A stretch of DNA of 64,000 nt from Zunongwangia pacifica (GCF_023499215.1 NZ_JAKHSK010000025.1:1-64000), one strand, 5' to 3'; positions 43,461 to 52,633 are shown, counted from the first letter of the stretch. The notes: a model not told the origin generated them from the letters alone. Translations and numbers: made by a program.

Positions 43461-44201
43461 ATGACACCATTTATTGCAGAGATTTTAGGAACGGCACTAC
43501 TTATTCTTTTAGGAGGCGGAGTAGTAGCTAACGTAAACTTGAATAAAACTATTGGTCACGGGAGTGATTGGATTGTGGTGACCACAGCATGGGGACTGGC
43601 TGTTTTTGCTGGAGTTGTAGTGGCAGGTCCATATAGTGGAGCACACTTAAATCCGGCCGTTACTATAGGCCTTGCTATTGGGGGATTATTCCCATGGGCC
43701 GATGTGCCAACGTATATTGCAGGGGAATTTATAGGAGCAATGCTGGGAGCATTTTTTGTATATCAAATGTATAAGAGTCACTTTGATGCTACAGAGGATG
43801 GTGGGGCAAAACGTGCAGTGTTTTGTACCGCTCCGGCAATACCCAATACTTTAAGGAATCTTATAAGTGAGATCCTGGGAACATTTGTTTTGCTTATTAC
43901 GGTCTTCTATTTTGCTGATGCATCTTTTGAAACTCAGGCAGGAGCAACAACTAAAGTAGGTTTGGGAGCTATTGGAGCAATTCCCGTTTCATTTATCGTA
44001 TGGGGTATAGGTCTTTCCCTTGGAGGGACTACAGGCTATGCCATTAACCCGGCTCGTGACCTTGGTCCCAGAATAGTACACGCACTTTTGCCAATTAAAG
44101 GAAAAACCGATAATGGTTGGGGATATGCCTGGATTCCCATTGTAGGGCCTATCATAGGAGCCACTATTGCAGCTGCCGTATTTTTAATTTTAGGAAAGTA
44201 A
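43461..44201 (+). CDS. glpF: glycerol facilitator (aquaglyceroporin)
   Basis: 246 residues with six membrane helices and two half-helices. The two NPA motifs are SGAHLNPAVTIGL (N64) and GYAINPARDLGPRI; the Asp after the second NPAR is the usual mark of glycerol-conducting members. The start MTPFIAEILGTALLILLGGG is typical. It lets glycerol diffuse through the inner membrane. It follows glpK by 13 bases and precedes an outer-membrane protein gene by 4. Confidence 0.95.
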   Translation: MTPFIAEILGTALLILLGGGVVANVNLNKTIGHGSDWIVVTTAWGLAVFAGVVVAGPYSGAHLNPAVTIGLAIGGLFPWADVPTYIAGEFIGAMLGAFFVYQMYKSHFDATEDGGAKRAVFCTAPAIPNTLRNLISEILGTFVLLITVFYFADASFETQAGATTKVGLGAIGAIPVSFIVWGIGLSLGGTTGYAINPARDLGPRIVHALLPIKGKTDNGWGYAWIPIVGPIIGATIAAAVFLILGK

Positions 44202-44205
44202 TTCA

Positions 44206-44991
44206 ATGAAAAATATACATTATTTATGCCTGCTAGGTCTTATCCTAGTGGGTAGTATCTCTCATGCTCAGGTGAGTGAAGAGAATATCGTAGAAGAACG
44301 AAACGAAAATGAAGTTGAAGACGATACTAAGTTATTTCATTTTAATCTTCAGCTAAAGAACATGCACCTCTGGAAAGGTTTGCACGTTACCGATGCGCCA
44401 ATGACGGCTGCAGATATTAATTATACATCCAGGAATGGCTTTTTTAAAGCCGGACTTTGGGGCGGTAGGGGTTTTGATGGAGACTATACCGAATTTGATT
44501 ATTACGTAAGTTTTATGCATAAGGGTTGGTCGTTATCCATTTGGGATATTAATAACTATAGTGATTACCCAGATGCTAAAATATTTGACTACGATCGCAG
44601 TACGACTTCGCATTTTATCGATGTGATCCTGGCGTATCAATTTCAAAAAGTACCGCTAAAATTATCATGGAGTACCATTGTTCAGGGTAGGGATACATAT
44701 CTTAATGACGATGGGCAATTAAGAAATGCTTATTCTAATTATGTAGAAGCCAGTTATGTGATATTAAATGAGAGTAACTGGTCGTTATCTGGATTAGTGG
44801 GAGGTTCCTGGTCTTTTGCTCCACAAGATGCCCATTTTTACGGCGACGAAGCAGGGATTACTAACATAGGGGTAATCTATAACCGGGAGCTTAATGTGTT
44901 CGATAAATTTACCCTTCCTGTTTCTGCTACGGCAAGCTGGAACCCCGTGCAGGATTACGGAGCTATTCAGGTCGCTTTTAATTTATTCTGA
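44206..44991 (+). CDS. outer-membrane barrel protein of the glycerol operon (TorF-like)
   Basis: 261 residues. Signal peptide YLCLLGLILVGSISHAQ, then an acidic linker and alternating aromatic strands (FHFNLQLKNMHLWKGLHVTD; FFKAGLWGGRGFDGDYTEFD) ending with a terminal Phe (GAIQVAFNLF), the barrel C-terminal signal. It resembles the TorF/Gcw_chp putative porin type. Only 4 bases separate it from glpF, so it is translated with the glycerol genes and may act as outer-membrane channel for glycerol or glycerol phosphodiesters. That role is inferred from context. Confidence 0.7.
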   Translation: MKNIHYLCLLGLILVGSISHAQVSEENIVEERNENEVEDDTKLFHFNLQLKNMHLWKGLHVTDAPMTAADINYTSRNGFFKAGLWGGRGFDGDYTEFDYYVSFMHKGWSLSIWDINNYSDYPDAKIFDYDRSTTSHFIDVILAYQFQKVPLKLSWSTIVQGRDTYLNDDGQLRNAYSNYVEASYVILNESNWSLSGLVGGSWSFAPQDAHFYGDEAGITNIGVIYNRELNVFDKFTLPVSATASWNPVQDYGAIQVAFNLF

Positions 44992-45205
44992 AAAGGTGTA
45001 TAGTGTTAAATTTCAGTAATTTATATTGAATTTTAAAAAAGATGGTTAACTTCAGCAGCCTTCGTATTTTTATCAATTTTTTTTCAGAAATTTGATCGAA
45101 GAAAAGCATAATATCCTCATAAAATAAATTTATGGGGATTGTTGTATTTTACTACTGAAATTAAGGAAATTTGATTTCGAAAAAGAAAATGGGAAAGTTT
45201 TTGCT

Positions 45206-45682
45206 ATGAAAATTTATGATTTCGAAGTAAGTACTGCCAATGGGAAAATTCTTTATTTAAAAGAGTTTGAAAATCGACCAATTTTGGTTGTCAATACGGC
45301 TACAAAATGTGGCCTTGCGCCACAATTTGAAGGTCTGGAAAAACTACATCAACAATATAAAGATGCTGGTTTGGTAGTACTTGGCTTTCCATGTAATCAA
45401 TTTGCAGGGCAGGAGCCAGAATCTAACGATACCATGGTAGAAACCTGTAAATTTAATCACGGAGTAACCTTTACATTAACCCAAAAGATCAATGTAAACG
45501 GCAGGGATACCCATCCCATATTCAAGTACTTAAAAGAACAATTGCCAGGAACATTTGGGAAAAGAATTAAGTGGAATTTTACTAAATTTATAATCGCTCC
45601 CAACGGAGAACCCTATAAAAGGTACGCTCCAACAACTTCACCAGAGAAAATAGAAAAGGATATCCAACAACTTCTAAAATAG
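45206..45682 (+). CDS. glutathione-peroxidase-like thiol peroxidase
   Basis: 158 residues. VVNTATKCGLAPQFEGLEKL holds the peroxidatic Cys35, GFPCNQFAGQEP the Gln and resolving region, and KWNFTKFIIAPNG the Trp-Asn of the catalytic tetrad. A Cys in ETCKFNH may act as resolving residue, as in thioredoxin-dependent GPx. It reduces hydroperoxides in the cytoplasm. It lies 6 bases ahead of an OhrR-like regulator gene, which suggests redox-responsive control. Confidence 0.9.
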   Translation: MKIYDFEVSTANGKILYLKEFENRPILVVNTATKCGLAPQFEGLEKLHQQYKDAGLVVLGFPCNQFAGQEPESNDTMVETCKFNHGVTFTLTQKINVNGRDTHPIFKYLKEQLPGTFGKRIKWNFTKFIIAPNGEPYKRYAPTTSPEKIEKDIQQLLK

Positions 45683-45688
45683 CGCAAA

Positions 45689-46129
45689 ATGACAACTAAA
45701 TCTACCCTCACCTTAAACGAGCAACTTTGTTTCCCTGTTTATGGTTCAACCCGAATTATTTCCAGACTTTACCAACCGGTGTTAGCTAAACTTCAATTAA
45801 GTTATCCAGAATATCTTGTGATGCTGATGCTATGGGAAAATAATGAAGTTAATATTGGTCAGATTCGGCGACAACTTTATTTAAATAAAGAAAGCCTGAT
45901 GCCTATTTTAAATACACTTCAGCAAAAAGATTTTATAAGTTTTCAGGCGGAAAATTCAGGGGTATTGGAAACTAAAATACAAATCACTAAAACAGGAAAA
46001 GCTTTAAAAACAAGGGCAAAAAGAATTCCATTTTCGTTATCCAGAGTGCTGAATACCCCGGTGGAAGAATTAGGAAGCATGCAATTGCTAATTAAGAACT
46101 TCTTAAATCGTTTCGAAAAGAAGAAGTAG
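45689..46129 (+). CDS. MarR-family regulator, OhrR-like
   Basis: 146 residues. The N-terminus NEQLCFPVYGSTRIISRLY places a Cys at position 14 in the context of the peroxide-sensing Cys of OhrR. A winged HTH follows (LSYPEYLVMLMLWENNEVNI, then LYLNKESLMPILNTL). OhrR proteins release DNA when that Cys is oxidised by organic hydroperoxides. The gene follows the peroxidase gene by 6 bases, so it probably represses its own operon. The wing (FQAENSGVLETKIQI) lacks the common DER motif. Confidence 0.82.
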   Translation: MTTKSTLTLNEQLCFPVYGSTRIISRLYQPVLAKLQLSYPEYLVMLMLWENNEVNIGQIRRQLYLNKESLMPILNTLQQKDFISFQAENSGVLETKIQITKTGKALKTRAKRIPFSLSRVLNTPVEELGSMQLLIKNFLNRFEKKK

Positions 46130-46171
46130 TATTCGATATTTGAATGCCTGGAATGAATCATAATAAGCTAT

Positions 46172-46290
46172 TGTCATCCTGAACTTGTCCTCGATAGCTA
46201 TCGGGACAGGATCTCACCCTCAAGATTTTGTTTTTCAGTGTAGTATGAGATTCCGGATCAATTCCGATAGCTATCGGAACGGAATGACGA
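46172..46290. repeat. MITE-like palindromic intergenic repeat
   Basis: About 119 bases with nested inverted arms: GTCATCC near 46174 against GGAATGAC near 46280, ATCTCA (46211) against TGAGAT (46246), and two copies of the palindrome CGATAGCTATCG (46192 and 46266). It lies between the OhrR-like and the methyltransferase genes. Such palindromes are widespread in Flavobacteriaceae intergenic DNA; no transposase is present. Confidence 0.75.
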
Positions 46291-46410
46291 ACAAAAGAAA
46301 TATTACTAATTACGGATAATCAATTCTATATTAATAAGAATCGAAATTGTAAAGTTTAGGGCTAATATTTTAGAATTTCAGGATTGATTCTAAAATGATA
46401 CCTTGCAGCC

Positions 46411-46863
46411 ATGAAAGTGGATAATTTAGCGCAGGGCTTCTTCGGAATTGGGATCCAGAATGGTAAAACTCCTGAAAATTTAGGGGTATTATGGCGTTCT
46501 GCCCAAAATATGGGTGCAAGTTTTATTTTTACCATTGGTAACCGCTATGCAAAACAGGCATGTGATACCCATAAGGCCGTTGGTGCGATGCCGTATTTTC
46601 ATTACGAGACTTTCGAAGATTTTTATGCACATTTGCCCAAAGGCGCTATGCTGGTTGGGGTAGAACTGGACGAGAATGCCGAGCCTTTGGAAACGTTTAA
46701 GCATCCACGGCGTTGTGTATATCTTTTAGGAGCTGAGGATCATGGCCTTTCTAAACAAGCGATAGAAAAATCACATTTTTTAGTAAAATTCAAGTCAACC
46801 TTAAGTCTAAATGTCTCTGTAGCCGGTAGTATTATTATGTACGATCGCAGTGCAAAGCAATAA
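46411..46863 (+). CDS. SpoU/TrmH-family RNA methyltransferase
   Basis: 150 residues, a minimal SPOUT domain. Motif 1 NLGVLWRSAQNMGASFIF, motif 2 VYLLGAEDHGLSKQAI, and motif 3 TLSLNVSVAGSIIMYDR form the knotted AdoMet site. It would 2'-O-methylate a tRNA or rRNA ribose. Size fits the short TrmH/TrmL-like group without extension domain, but the target nucleotide is not deducible. It is a single gene. Confidence 0.9.
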   Translation: MKVDNLAQGFFGIGIQNGKTPENLGVLWRSAQNMGASFIFTIGNRYAKQACDTHKAVGAMPYFHYETFEDFYAHLPKGAMLVGVELDENAEPLETFKHPRRCVYLLGAEDHGLSKQAIEKSHFLVKFKSTLSLNVSVAGSIIMYDRSAKQ

Positions 46864-47025
46864 TTGAATTGCTCGTTTTTTATTCAAAATAAAATTGAGC
46901 GTGAAAATTATCGAATTTCAGAAGTAATTAGTTAATCGATTTATCTATTGATTTTCGTTGAGGTTTTAGTAAAATTTTCTTAATAGTTTATTTAAATTAG
47001 CTGCAGTTAAATAAAAATTTAAAAA

Positions 47026-48975
47026 ATGAAATATTTTTCAAAGGCTTTACTGGCCTTGGCTTTCACAGGAGCCTTTAGCTTTTTGTCTCAGGCTCAGGAA
47101 GTCGTAGGGAGCAATCAGCAGGATTTTGATGAATTTATGGATCGAAGCGGTAATCGATACCGTTCGGCTTCTGGAGTACCAGGGCCAGATTACTGGCAAA
47201 ATGAAGCCGATTATGATATTAAAGCAACTTTAGACGACAAGGCACATACGTTAAGTGGAGAAATTACGCTATCGTATATCAATAATAGCCCAGATGAATT
47301 ACCTTTTATCTGGTTATATCTGGAACAAAACCGTTTTACAGAGAATTCCCGTGGAACGTTAACCACTCCAATTGGGGGTAACCGTTATAACGGAGATGTA
47401 GATGGGGGGTATGAAATTTCGAATCTTAAAGCGAAAACCGGTAGAAGTACTTCCTCAAAACATATCATCAACGATACCAGAATGCAGGTTTGGTTTGATG
47501 AACCCATTAAAGCGAATGGAGGTAAGGCAACGGTTTCTATGAATTTTACTTACAAAATTCCGGTAAAAGGAATGGATCGTATGGGGAGATTGGATGTAGA
47601 AGATGGTACAATTTACGCAATGGCACAATGGTATCCTCGTACGGCAGTTTACGATGATATCGAAGGCTGGAATGTAGAGCCGTATCTTGGTGCAGGAGAA
47701 TTCTATTTAGAATATGGTGATTTTGATTATGAAATTACAGCACCGTGGGATCATATTGTAGTAGGTTCTGGAGAACTAGTAAACGAGCGCCAGGTACTTT
47801 CATCTAAATTAAGAGAGCGCCTGGATAAAGCGAGAAAAAGCGATGAAACCGTAACTATTGTTGGTGAAGACGAAATCACAGATGCTTCTTTAAGAGCAAA
47901 ACAAGAAGGAACACTTACCTGGCATTTTAAAATGGAAAATACGCACGATGTTGCTTTTGCATCTTCAAAAGCATTTATCTGGGATGCCGCAAAAATCAAT
48001 TTGCCAAGCGGTAAGCATATCCTGGCACAATCTGTATATCCAAAAGAAAGTGCTGGCAACGATGCCTGGGGGAGATCTACAGAATACAGTAAGCATTCTA
48101 TCGAAAATTATTCCAACAAGTGGTTTGAATTTCCTTGGCCGGTAGCAACTAACGTGGCTGCGGAAATTGGAGGAATGGAATATCCTGGACTTAACTTTTG
48201 CGGTTGGAGAAGTAAAGGAGCATCACTTTGGGGTGTTACAGATCACGAATTTGGTCATAACTGGTTCCCAATGATCGTAGGATCTAACGAAAGAAGATAT
48301 GCCTGGATGGATGAAGGTTTTAATACTTTTATCAACTATTACAGCACTCAGGAATTTGGAGAATACCCAACAAGTCTTAACAAAACAAGAAATATGACAG
48401 GCTGGTTTACGTCTGAAACCCGTGAGGGGATCGATACCTATCCAGATGTTACTAATTTAAGAAACCTGGGAATGACGGCGTATTACAAACCGGGAATAGG
48501 TCTTTTAATGCTAAGGGAATATATTTTAGGACATGAGCGTTTTGATAATGCCTTTAAATCGTACATTAAAACATGGGCCTATAAGCACCCACAACCTAAA
48601 GATTTCTTTAATCACATGGAAAATGTAGCCGGAGAGAACTTATCCTGGTTTTTTGGTAGTTGGTTCTACGGAACAGGAAATATCGATCTTGCTATTGAAG
48701 GAGTGCAGGGGAATGGAAACGGTAGCGGTTTTATTATCAATTTAGCGAATAAAGGAGAAGTGCCAATGCCGGTTAAACTAAAGATCACTTATCAGGATGG
48801 TTCTACAGAAGATCTAACGCTTCCAGTAGAAATCTGGCAACGTGGTGATAGCTGGAGCCATTTAGTGGAAACCGACAAAGCTCCTAAGAGCATTGAGATC
48901 GATCCAGATAAAATCTTACCAGATGTAGATTACTCTAATGATAGCTGGCCAGCACAGTCATTCTATCAAAACTAG
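47026..48975 (+). CDS. M1-family zinc aminopeptidase, secreted
   Basis: 649 residues. Signal peptide ALLALAFTGAFSFLSQAQ; no lipobox. An N-terminal saddle domain with YDIKATLDDKAHTLSGEITL, then the catalytic domain with VTDHEFGHNWFPMIVG (HExxH at 407-411) and YAWMDEGFNTFINYY supplying the third zinc ligand E430. The usual GxMEN substrate loop appears in altered form as EIGGMEYPGL. The C-terminal part reads YQDGSTEDLTLPVEIW. It probably cleaves peptides in the periplasm or outside the cell. A strong terminator follows. Confidence 0.92.
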   Translation: MKYFSKALLALAFTGAFSFLSQAQEVVGSNQQDFDEFMDRSGNRYRSASGVPGPDYWQNEADYDIKATLDDKAHTLSGEITLSYINNSPDELPFIWLYLEQNRFTENSRGTLTTPIGGNRYNGDVDGGYEISNLKAKTGRSTSSKHIINDTRMQVWFDEPIKANGGKATVSMNFTYKIPVKGMDRMGRLDVEDGTIYAMAQWYPRTAVYDDIEGWNVEPYLGAGEFYLEYGDFDYEITAPWDHIVVGSGELVNERQVLSSKLRERLDKARKSDETVTIVGEDEITDASLRAKQEGTLTWHFKMENTHDVAFASSKAFIWDAAKINLPSGKHILAQSVYPKESAGNDAWGRSTEYSKHSIENYSNKWFEFPWPVATNVAAEIGGMEYPGLNFCGWRSKGASLWGVTDHEFGHNWFPMIVGSNERRYAWMDEGFNTFINYYSTQEFGEYPTSLNKTRNMTGWFTSETREGIDTYPDVTNLRNLGMTAYYKPGIGLLMLREYILGHERFDNAFKSYIKTWAYKHPQPKDFFNHMENVAGENLSWFFGSWFYGTGNIDLAIEGVQGNGNGSGFIINLANKGEVPMPVKLKITYQDGSTEDLTLPVEIWQRGDSWSHLVETDKAPKSIEIDPDKILPDVDYSNDSWPAQSFYQN

Positions 48976-48993
48976 AATTTGCAATAAGAGCAT

Positions 48994-49023
48994 AAAAATC
49001 CCGGGAATACCGGGATTTTTTAT
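48994..49023 (+). terminator. terminator after the M1 peptidase
   Basis: AAATCCCGG (48996-49004), 5-base loop, CCGGGATTT (49010-49018), then a T-run. Confidence 0.8.
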
Positions 49024-49130
49024 TTTACTCGATAATCGAGATGGAGTACTGCCTTGATAACTCGAAATAAAAAATCTAATAAATAAGCTTGTGTTGAGAA
49101 GTTTAATAGATGGTTTAAGAAGTAAAATGA

Positions 49131-50561
49131 CTACTTTTTGAACATCTGCTTTTCTTTAATAAGTAGGGTTACCGTTTCGGGAAGCATATCTTCCCAGCCG
49201 CTTTGGCCCTCGTGGATCATTTCGTGTATTTTTCTTGAATTGATATCTAAAGATTGTTCTTCAAAATCGGTAATATCGATAATACGATCGTTTTGTTTAA
49301 AGAAATTATATAAACCACGGGTATTATTATTAACCCTTAAATTTTTGGTAGAAAGTATTTTTCCTGTTTCTTCATCTTTGGCGGGGTACAGGTAGATATT
49401 TACATTTCGGGCAAATAAACTACCAAAAGCTTCTAAAATTCCGCCGCTTAATTCTTTGTAATATTTATCGTCAAAAATATCAATTAAGGTGCTTACCCCC
49501 ATGGTAAGTCCAATTTGTTCTGAAGTAAACTGAGCAAAATAATTGACAACTTTATAATATTGCTGAAAGTTAGAGATCATTACCGTATGTCCTAAAGCAC
49601 AAAGTAAGTCGGCACGATCTAAAAAGTCTTTTTCATCAATTTCGTCTCCTTCAGCTTTTAGGTTAAATAGCGTCATTTCAAAAATCACTTCAGTAGAAGA
49701 TCGCTCTACTTTATGTTCCTCCATAAACATTTGCAGGGATTTTTCGTACATGCTAATGTTTACATTGGTTACGGGTCTAAAACTTCCGCGAAGCGTAAGG
49801 ATATTTTTTTTATATAAAACATTTGCGGGTAGCACATTGTTCCCTGAAGGAGCAAACATTACCGCATCGGTCATTCCATTTCTTACCAGTTGCAAACTCA
49901 TTAAGCGGTTATCTACCTCTTTAAAAGCAGGGCCGGTGAAATTAATGGTATCGATTTCAATTTTATCGGGACTTAAATGGTCATATAAGCGTTTTAGTAG
50001 CGTTTTGGGATCGTTATGATGGTAATAGGCAGCATAAATAAGATTTATACCCATAATCCCAAGGCTTATTTGCTGTTGTACGGCTTTATTTTCATGAAGC
50101 TGTACATGCATTATAATCTCGTTATATGCTCCTTTTGGAGTGGTTTGGTAACGAATCCCAATCCATCCATGGCCTTTATACTTTTTAGCCCAATCTATAG
50201 TCGCTACCGTATTCGCGAAACTAAAGAAAAGCTTATTGGGATGCTTAAGCCGTGAAATACGCTTTTCTATTAGTCCGGTTTCGTAAGCCATCATGGCTTT
50301 AAGTCGTGGTTCGGTTACGTACCTTTTGGCGGGCTCGGCCCCATAAATGGCATCGCTAAAATCCTTGTCGTAAGCACTCATGGTTTTTGCAATGGTCCCT
50401 GTAGGATTTGGTGCTCTAAAAAAGTTTCTTACTGTTTCCTGGCCGGCACCAATTTCAGCAAAAGTTCCGTAGATATTTTCGTTAAGGTTAATACGAAGGG
50501 CTTTATTCTGAATAGAAGTTACGCTGTTAAACTCCTTATCACCCTGAACGTTAATTGGCAT
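49131..50561 (-). CDS. conserved Bacteroidota protein of unknown function
   Basis: 476 residues, no signal peptide. Features: ALRINLNENIYGTFAEIGAG near residue 20, ETVRNFFRAPNPTGTIAKTM, AYDKDFSDAIYG, KHPNKLFFSFANTVATIDWA and GHGWIGIRYQTTP. Such proteins are widely conserved in the phylum and sometimes carry a nicotinate-nucleotide adenylyltransferase label, but I see no HxGH nucleotidyltransferase motif and do not endorse that. It is a single gene with about 320 bases of upstream spacer. Confidence 0.75.
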   Translation of the reverse strand: MPINVQGDKEFNSVTSIQNKALRINLNENIYGTFAEIGAGQETVRNFFRAPNPTGTIAKTMSAYDKDFSDAIYGAEPAKRYVTEPRLKAMMAYETGLIEKRISRLKHPNKLFFSFANTVATIDWAKKYKGHGWIGIRYQTTPKGAYNEIIMHVQLHENKAVQQQISLGIMGINLIYAAYYHHNDPKTLLKRLYDHLSPDKIEIDTINFTGPAFKEVDNRLMSLQLVRNGMTDAVMFAPSGNNVLPANVLYKKNILTLRGSFRPVTNVNISMYEKSLQMFMEEHKVERSSTEVIFEMTLFNLKAEGDEIDEKDFLDRADLLCALGHTVMISNFQQYYKVVNYFAQFTSEQIGLTMGVSTLIDIFDDKYYKELSGGILEAFGSLFARNVNIYLYPAKDEETGKILSTKNLRVNNNTRGLYNFFKQNDRIIDITDFEEQSLDINSRKIHEMIHEGQSGWEDMLPETVTLLIKEKQMFKK

Positions 50562-50879
50562 AGATTAGACCTTTAGGCATTCATTTGCCTAAAAATACGA
50601 TTATTCTAAATAGTGCGCGCTAAAGCAATGTTAGATATTTTATAATATTTATTGATGATAGGGCGTTAAGTAAACAAAACCAGCGGTTAACATCGATTAA
50701 AATTTCTAAAATTCCTGTAACAGTTTTTAACTCTAATCGTCTTTTAGATAGTTCTTTTAACTCAATAATCGAGATTAAATGATCAGAGGCTTGCCTCGAA
50801 ATAAAAATAAGTTTATAACAAATGCCTTATGGGCTTACCCTTAGGTAGTTTACTTTAACTAAATATAACCATCATCAAA
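50562..50879. other. divergent intergenic region with a diverged type D repeat
   Basis: A 318-base spacer between the conserved protein (minus) and the carboxypeptidase-regulatory-like protein (plus). The stretch 50785-50855 is a diverged copy of the repeat at 52543 and 61928: it has GAGGCTTGCCTCG, then GGGCTTACCCTTAGGTAG. CTCAATAATCGAG (50761-50773) is a small dyad before it. No gene seen. Confidence 0.55.
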
Positions 50880-52391
50880 ATGCGAACATTACTTATTAAA
50901 GCACTTTTGCTTATTTCATCCAGTGTTTTTAGCCAGCAGTTTGAAATTTCAGCCGTGTTGGCCGATGCTCAAACTAAAGAAACAATTCCTTTTGCAACCA
51001 TTCAGTATGCTGAAAATAAAGGAGTGGTCACTAATGATGAGGGTGTTTTTGTGCTTCCCGAAGGGACTTCTGGCGAAACCAAAATTAAAGTATCTTCATT
51101 GGGCTATGAAGAAATTGAAATTGCTGTTTCAGATTTAAAAGACACTCTTTTTATAAAACCTTCTTCTATAGCATTAAGCGAAGTTTTTCTTTCAGACAAA
51201 AATCTTAGTGGAGAAGAAATAGTAGAGCGTGTTTTGGCTAAAATCGACTCGAATTATAATTTTAATTTTTCGAGAAAGCGCTTTTTTTACCGAAGCTCTT
51301 TTTTCAATAATATTAGTCGAATGGATATGGAAGTTGAAGAAAGCACTATTCCTGAAATTGATCAGAAATTTGTGGATAACGCACTACAACAAATCCCGCG
51401 ATATGTAGATAGCTATACAGAATACCTTGGTGATTTTTATGGAAACTATGAGGAACAAAAAATTCAGCTCATCAAAATTGCAGATCTTTATAATCCCACC
51501 AACGAGCAGGGTGTGGAAGAATTAGGCAAGAGAATGGAACAAATCATTAGGGATAATCTTGGAGAAGATACCTATGTGAAAATAAAATCTGGGATTTTGG
51601 GGGTGAAAATGGATAGCGAAGAATTTCTTGAAGATATGGAATCTTCCAAGCCCAAAGAAAAAACACCTGAGGAGAAAGCCAAGGACAGTATAAAAAAATA
51701 CGAAGATATTGCCAACGGTCTTAAAAGCCGGATTAATTCGAATTTAAAAGGAATGTTCTGGAAAGAAGATATCACGCTGGATATTTTTGAAAAGTCCAGA
51801 AAATATGAATTTGATGTTGAAGGTTATACCCAAATAGGCAATGATATTGCTTATGTGATTAATTTCAAACCAAAACGTGGTGCCGATTTTACTGGGAAAA
51901 TGTACGTAAGTACTACTGATTTTGGACTTTATCGACTGGATTTCGAAAATGTAAAACCATTAAAAAAGTTTAAGATTTTTGGGGTGAGCAACAAAGAAGA
52001 TGTGTATAATGGTAAAATGATTTTCGAAAAAGATGAAAAAGGAAAATATAACCCAAAGTATATAGAAAAAAGTGCCGGAAACACGTTTGGAGTAGACCGT
52101 CCTTTAACTTTACTGGTTAAAAAAGGCAGCTGGCTATGGAATAAACGTCTTAAAGAATTAGATCTGGAAATGGATATTGTTGCCAGCAATGTTTCTAAAT
52201 ATCAATGGATTATTTATGATGAAGAAGATTTAAGTAAAGATGCCTTTGCTGCGGTTAAAACCAATATTAATTTTGATTATCAGAAATTTAAAAAATATAA
52301 TCCTGAGTTTTGGGATGGATACAATATCATGGAGCCTAACCAGGCCATTAAATCTTTTAGTTCTTTAGACAAGTCTGAAGAAACCAAATAA
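50880..52391 (+). CDS. secreted protein with carboxypeptidase-D-like domain
   Basis: 503 residues. Signal peptide (LLIKALLLISSSVFSQ), then a carboxypeptidase-regulatory-like domain (FEISAVLADAQTKETIPFAT to IKVSSLGYEEIEIAV) at about 20-110. The remainder has long mixed regions (FSRKRFFYRSSFFNNISRMD; EKTPEEKAKDSIKKYEDIAN; GKMYVSTTDFGLYRLDFENV) that resemble the N-terminal part of DUF5686-type proteins without a visible barrel. It is probably periplasmic or outer-membrane associated; no activity can be assigned. A strong terminator lies 90 bases downstream. Confidence 0.75.
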   Translation: MRTLLIKALLLISSSVFSQQFEISAVLADAQTKETIPFATIQYAENKGVVTNDEGVFVLPEGTSGETKIKVSSLGYEEIEIAVSDLKDTLFIKPSSIALSEVFLSDKNLSGEEIVERVLAKIDSNYNFNFSRKRFFYRSSFFNNISRMDMEVEESTIPEIDQKFVDNALQQIPRYVDSYTEYLGDFYGNYEEQKIQLIKIADLYNPTNEQGVEELGKRMEQIIRDNLGEDTYVKIKSGILGVKMDSEEFLEDMESSKPKEKTPEEKAKDSIKKYEDIANGLKSRINSNLKGMFWKEDITLDIFEKSRKYEFDVEGYTQIGNDIAYVINFKPKRGADFTGKMYVSTTDFGLYRLDFENVKPLKKFKIFGVSNKEDVYNGKMIFEKDEKGKYNPKYIEKSAGNTFGVDRPLTLLVKKGSWLWNKRLKELDLEMDIVASNVSKYQWIIYDEEDLSKDAFAAVKTNINFDYQKFKKYNPEFWDGYNIMEPNQAIKSFSSLDKSEETK

Positions 52392-52480
52392 GGAGCTTTT
52401 ACTCGATAACAGGGATATCTCTCTGAATAAAAATTAATTTCTAACAAATCCCTCATAGGGTTACCCTGAAATCTATCATA

Positions 52481-52528
52481 AAAAAAGGCTTAAAACTTAT
52501 CGATTTTCGATGGTTTTAAGCCTTTTTT
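52481..52528. terminator. strong bidirectional terminator
   Basis: Perfect 16-bp arms AAAAAAGGCTTAAAAC (52481-52496) and GTTTTAAGCCTTTTTT (52513-52528) with a small inner stem. It carries A- and T-runs on both sides and serves the plus-strand gene ending at 52391 and possibly the SulP gene on the minus strand. Confidence 0.85.
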
Positions 52529-52542
52529 CTAGGAGGGTAAAT

Positions 52543-52618
52543 ACCCCGAGGCTTGCCTCGGAATTGAAATTTTGTGTCTATCGAATGCTTCGTGGGCTTA
52601 CCCCGAGGTAGTTTACTT
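52543..52618 (+). repeat. type D palindromic repeat, best-preserved copy
   Basis: About 76 bases starting ATACCCCGAGGCTTGCCTCG and ending CCCCGAGGTAGTTTACTT. CCGAGGC and GCCTCGG pair near the left end. A near-identical copy at 61928-62003 lies inside a gene; diverged copies are at 50785-50855 and less clearly 52394-52465 and 49024-49090. Confidence 0.8.
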
Positions 52619-52633
52619 GTGGTAAGATCAAGA

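Noticed and set aside
49131-50561. Nicotinate-nucleotide adenylyltransferase
   Set aside because: No HxGH or SxTxxR nucleotidyltransferase motif could be found in the protein.
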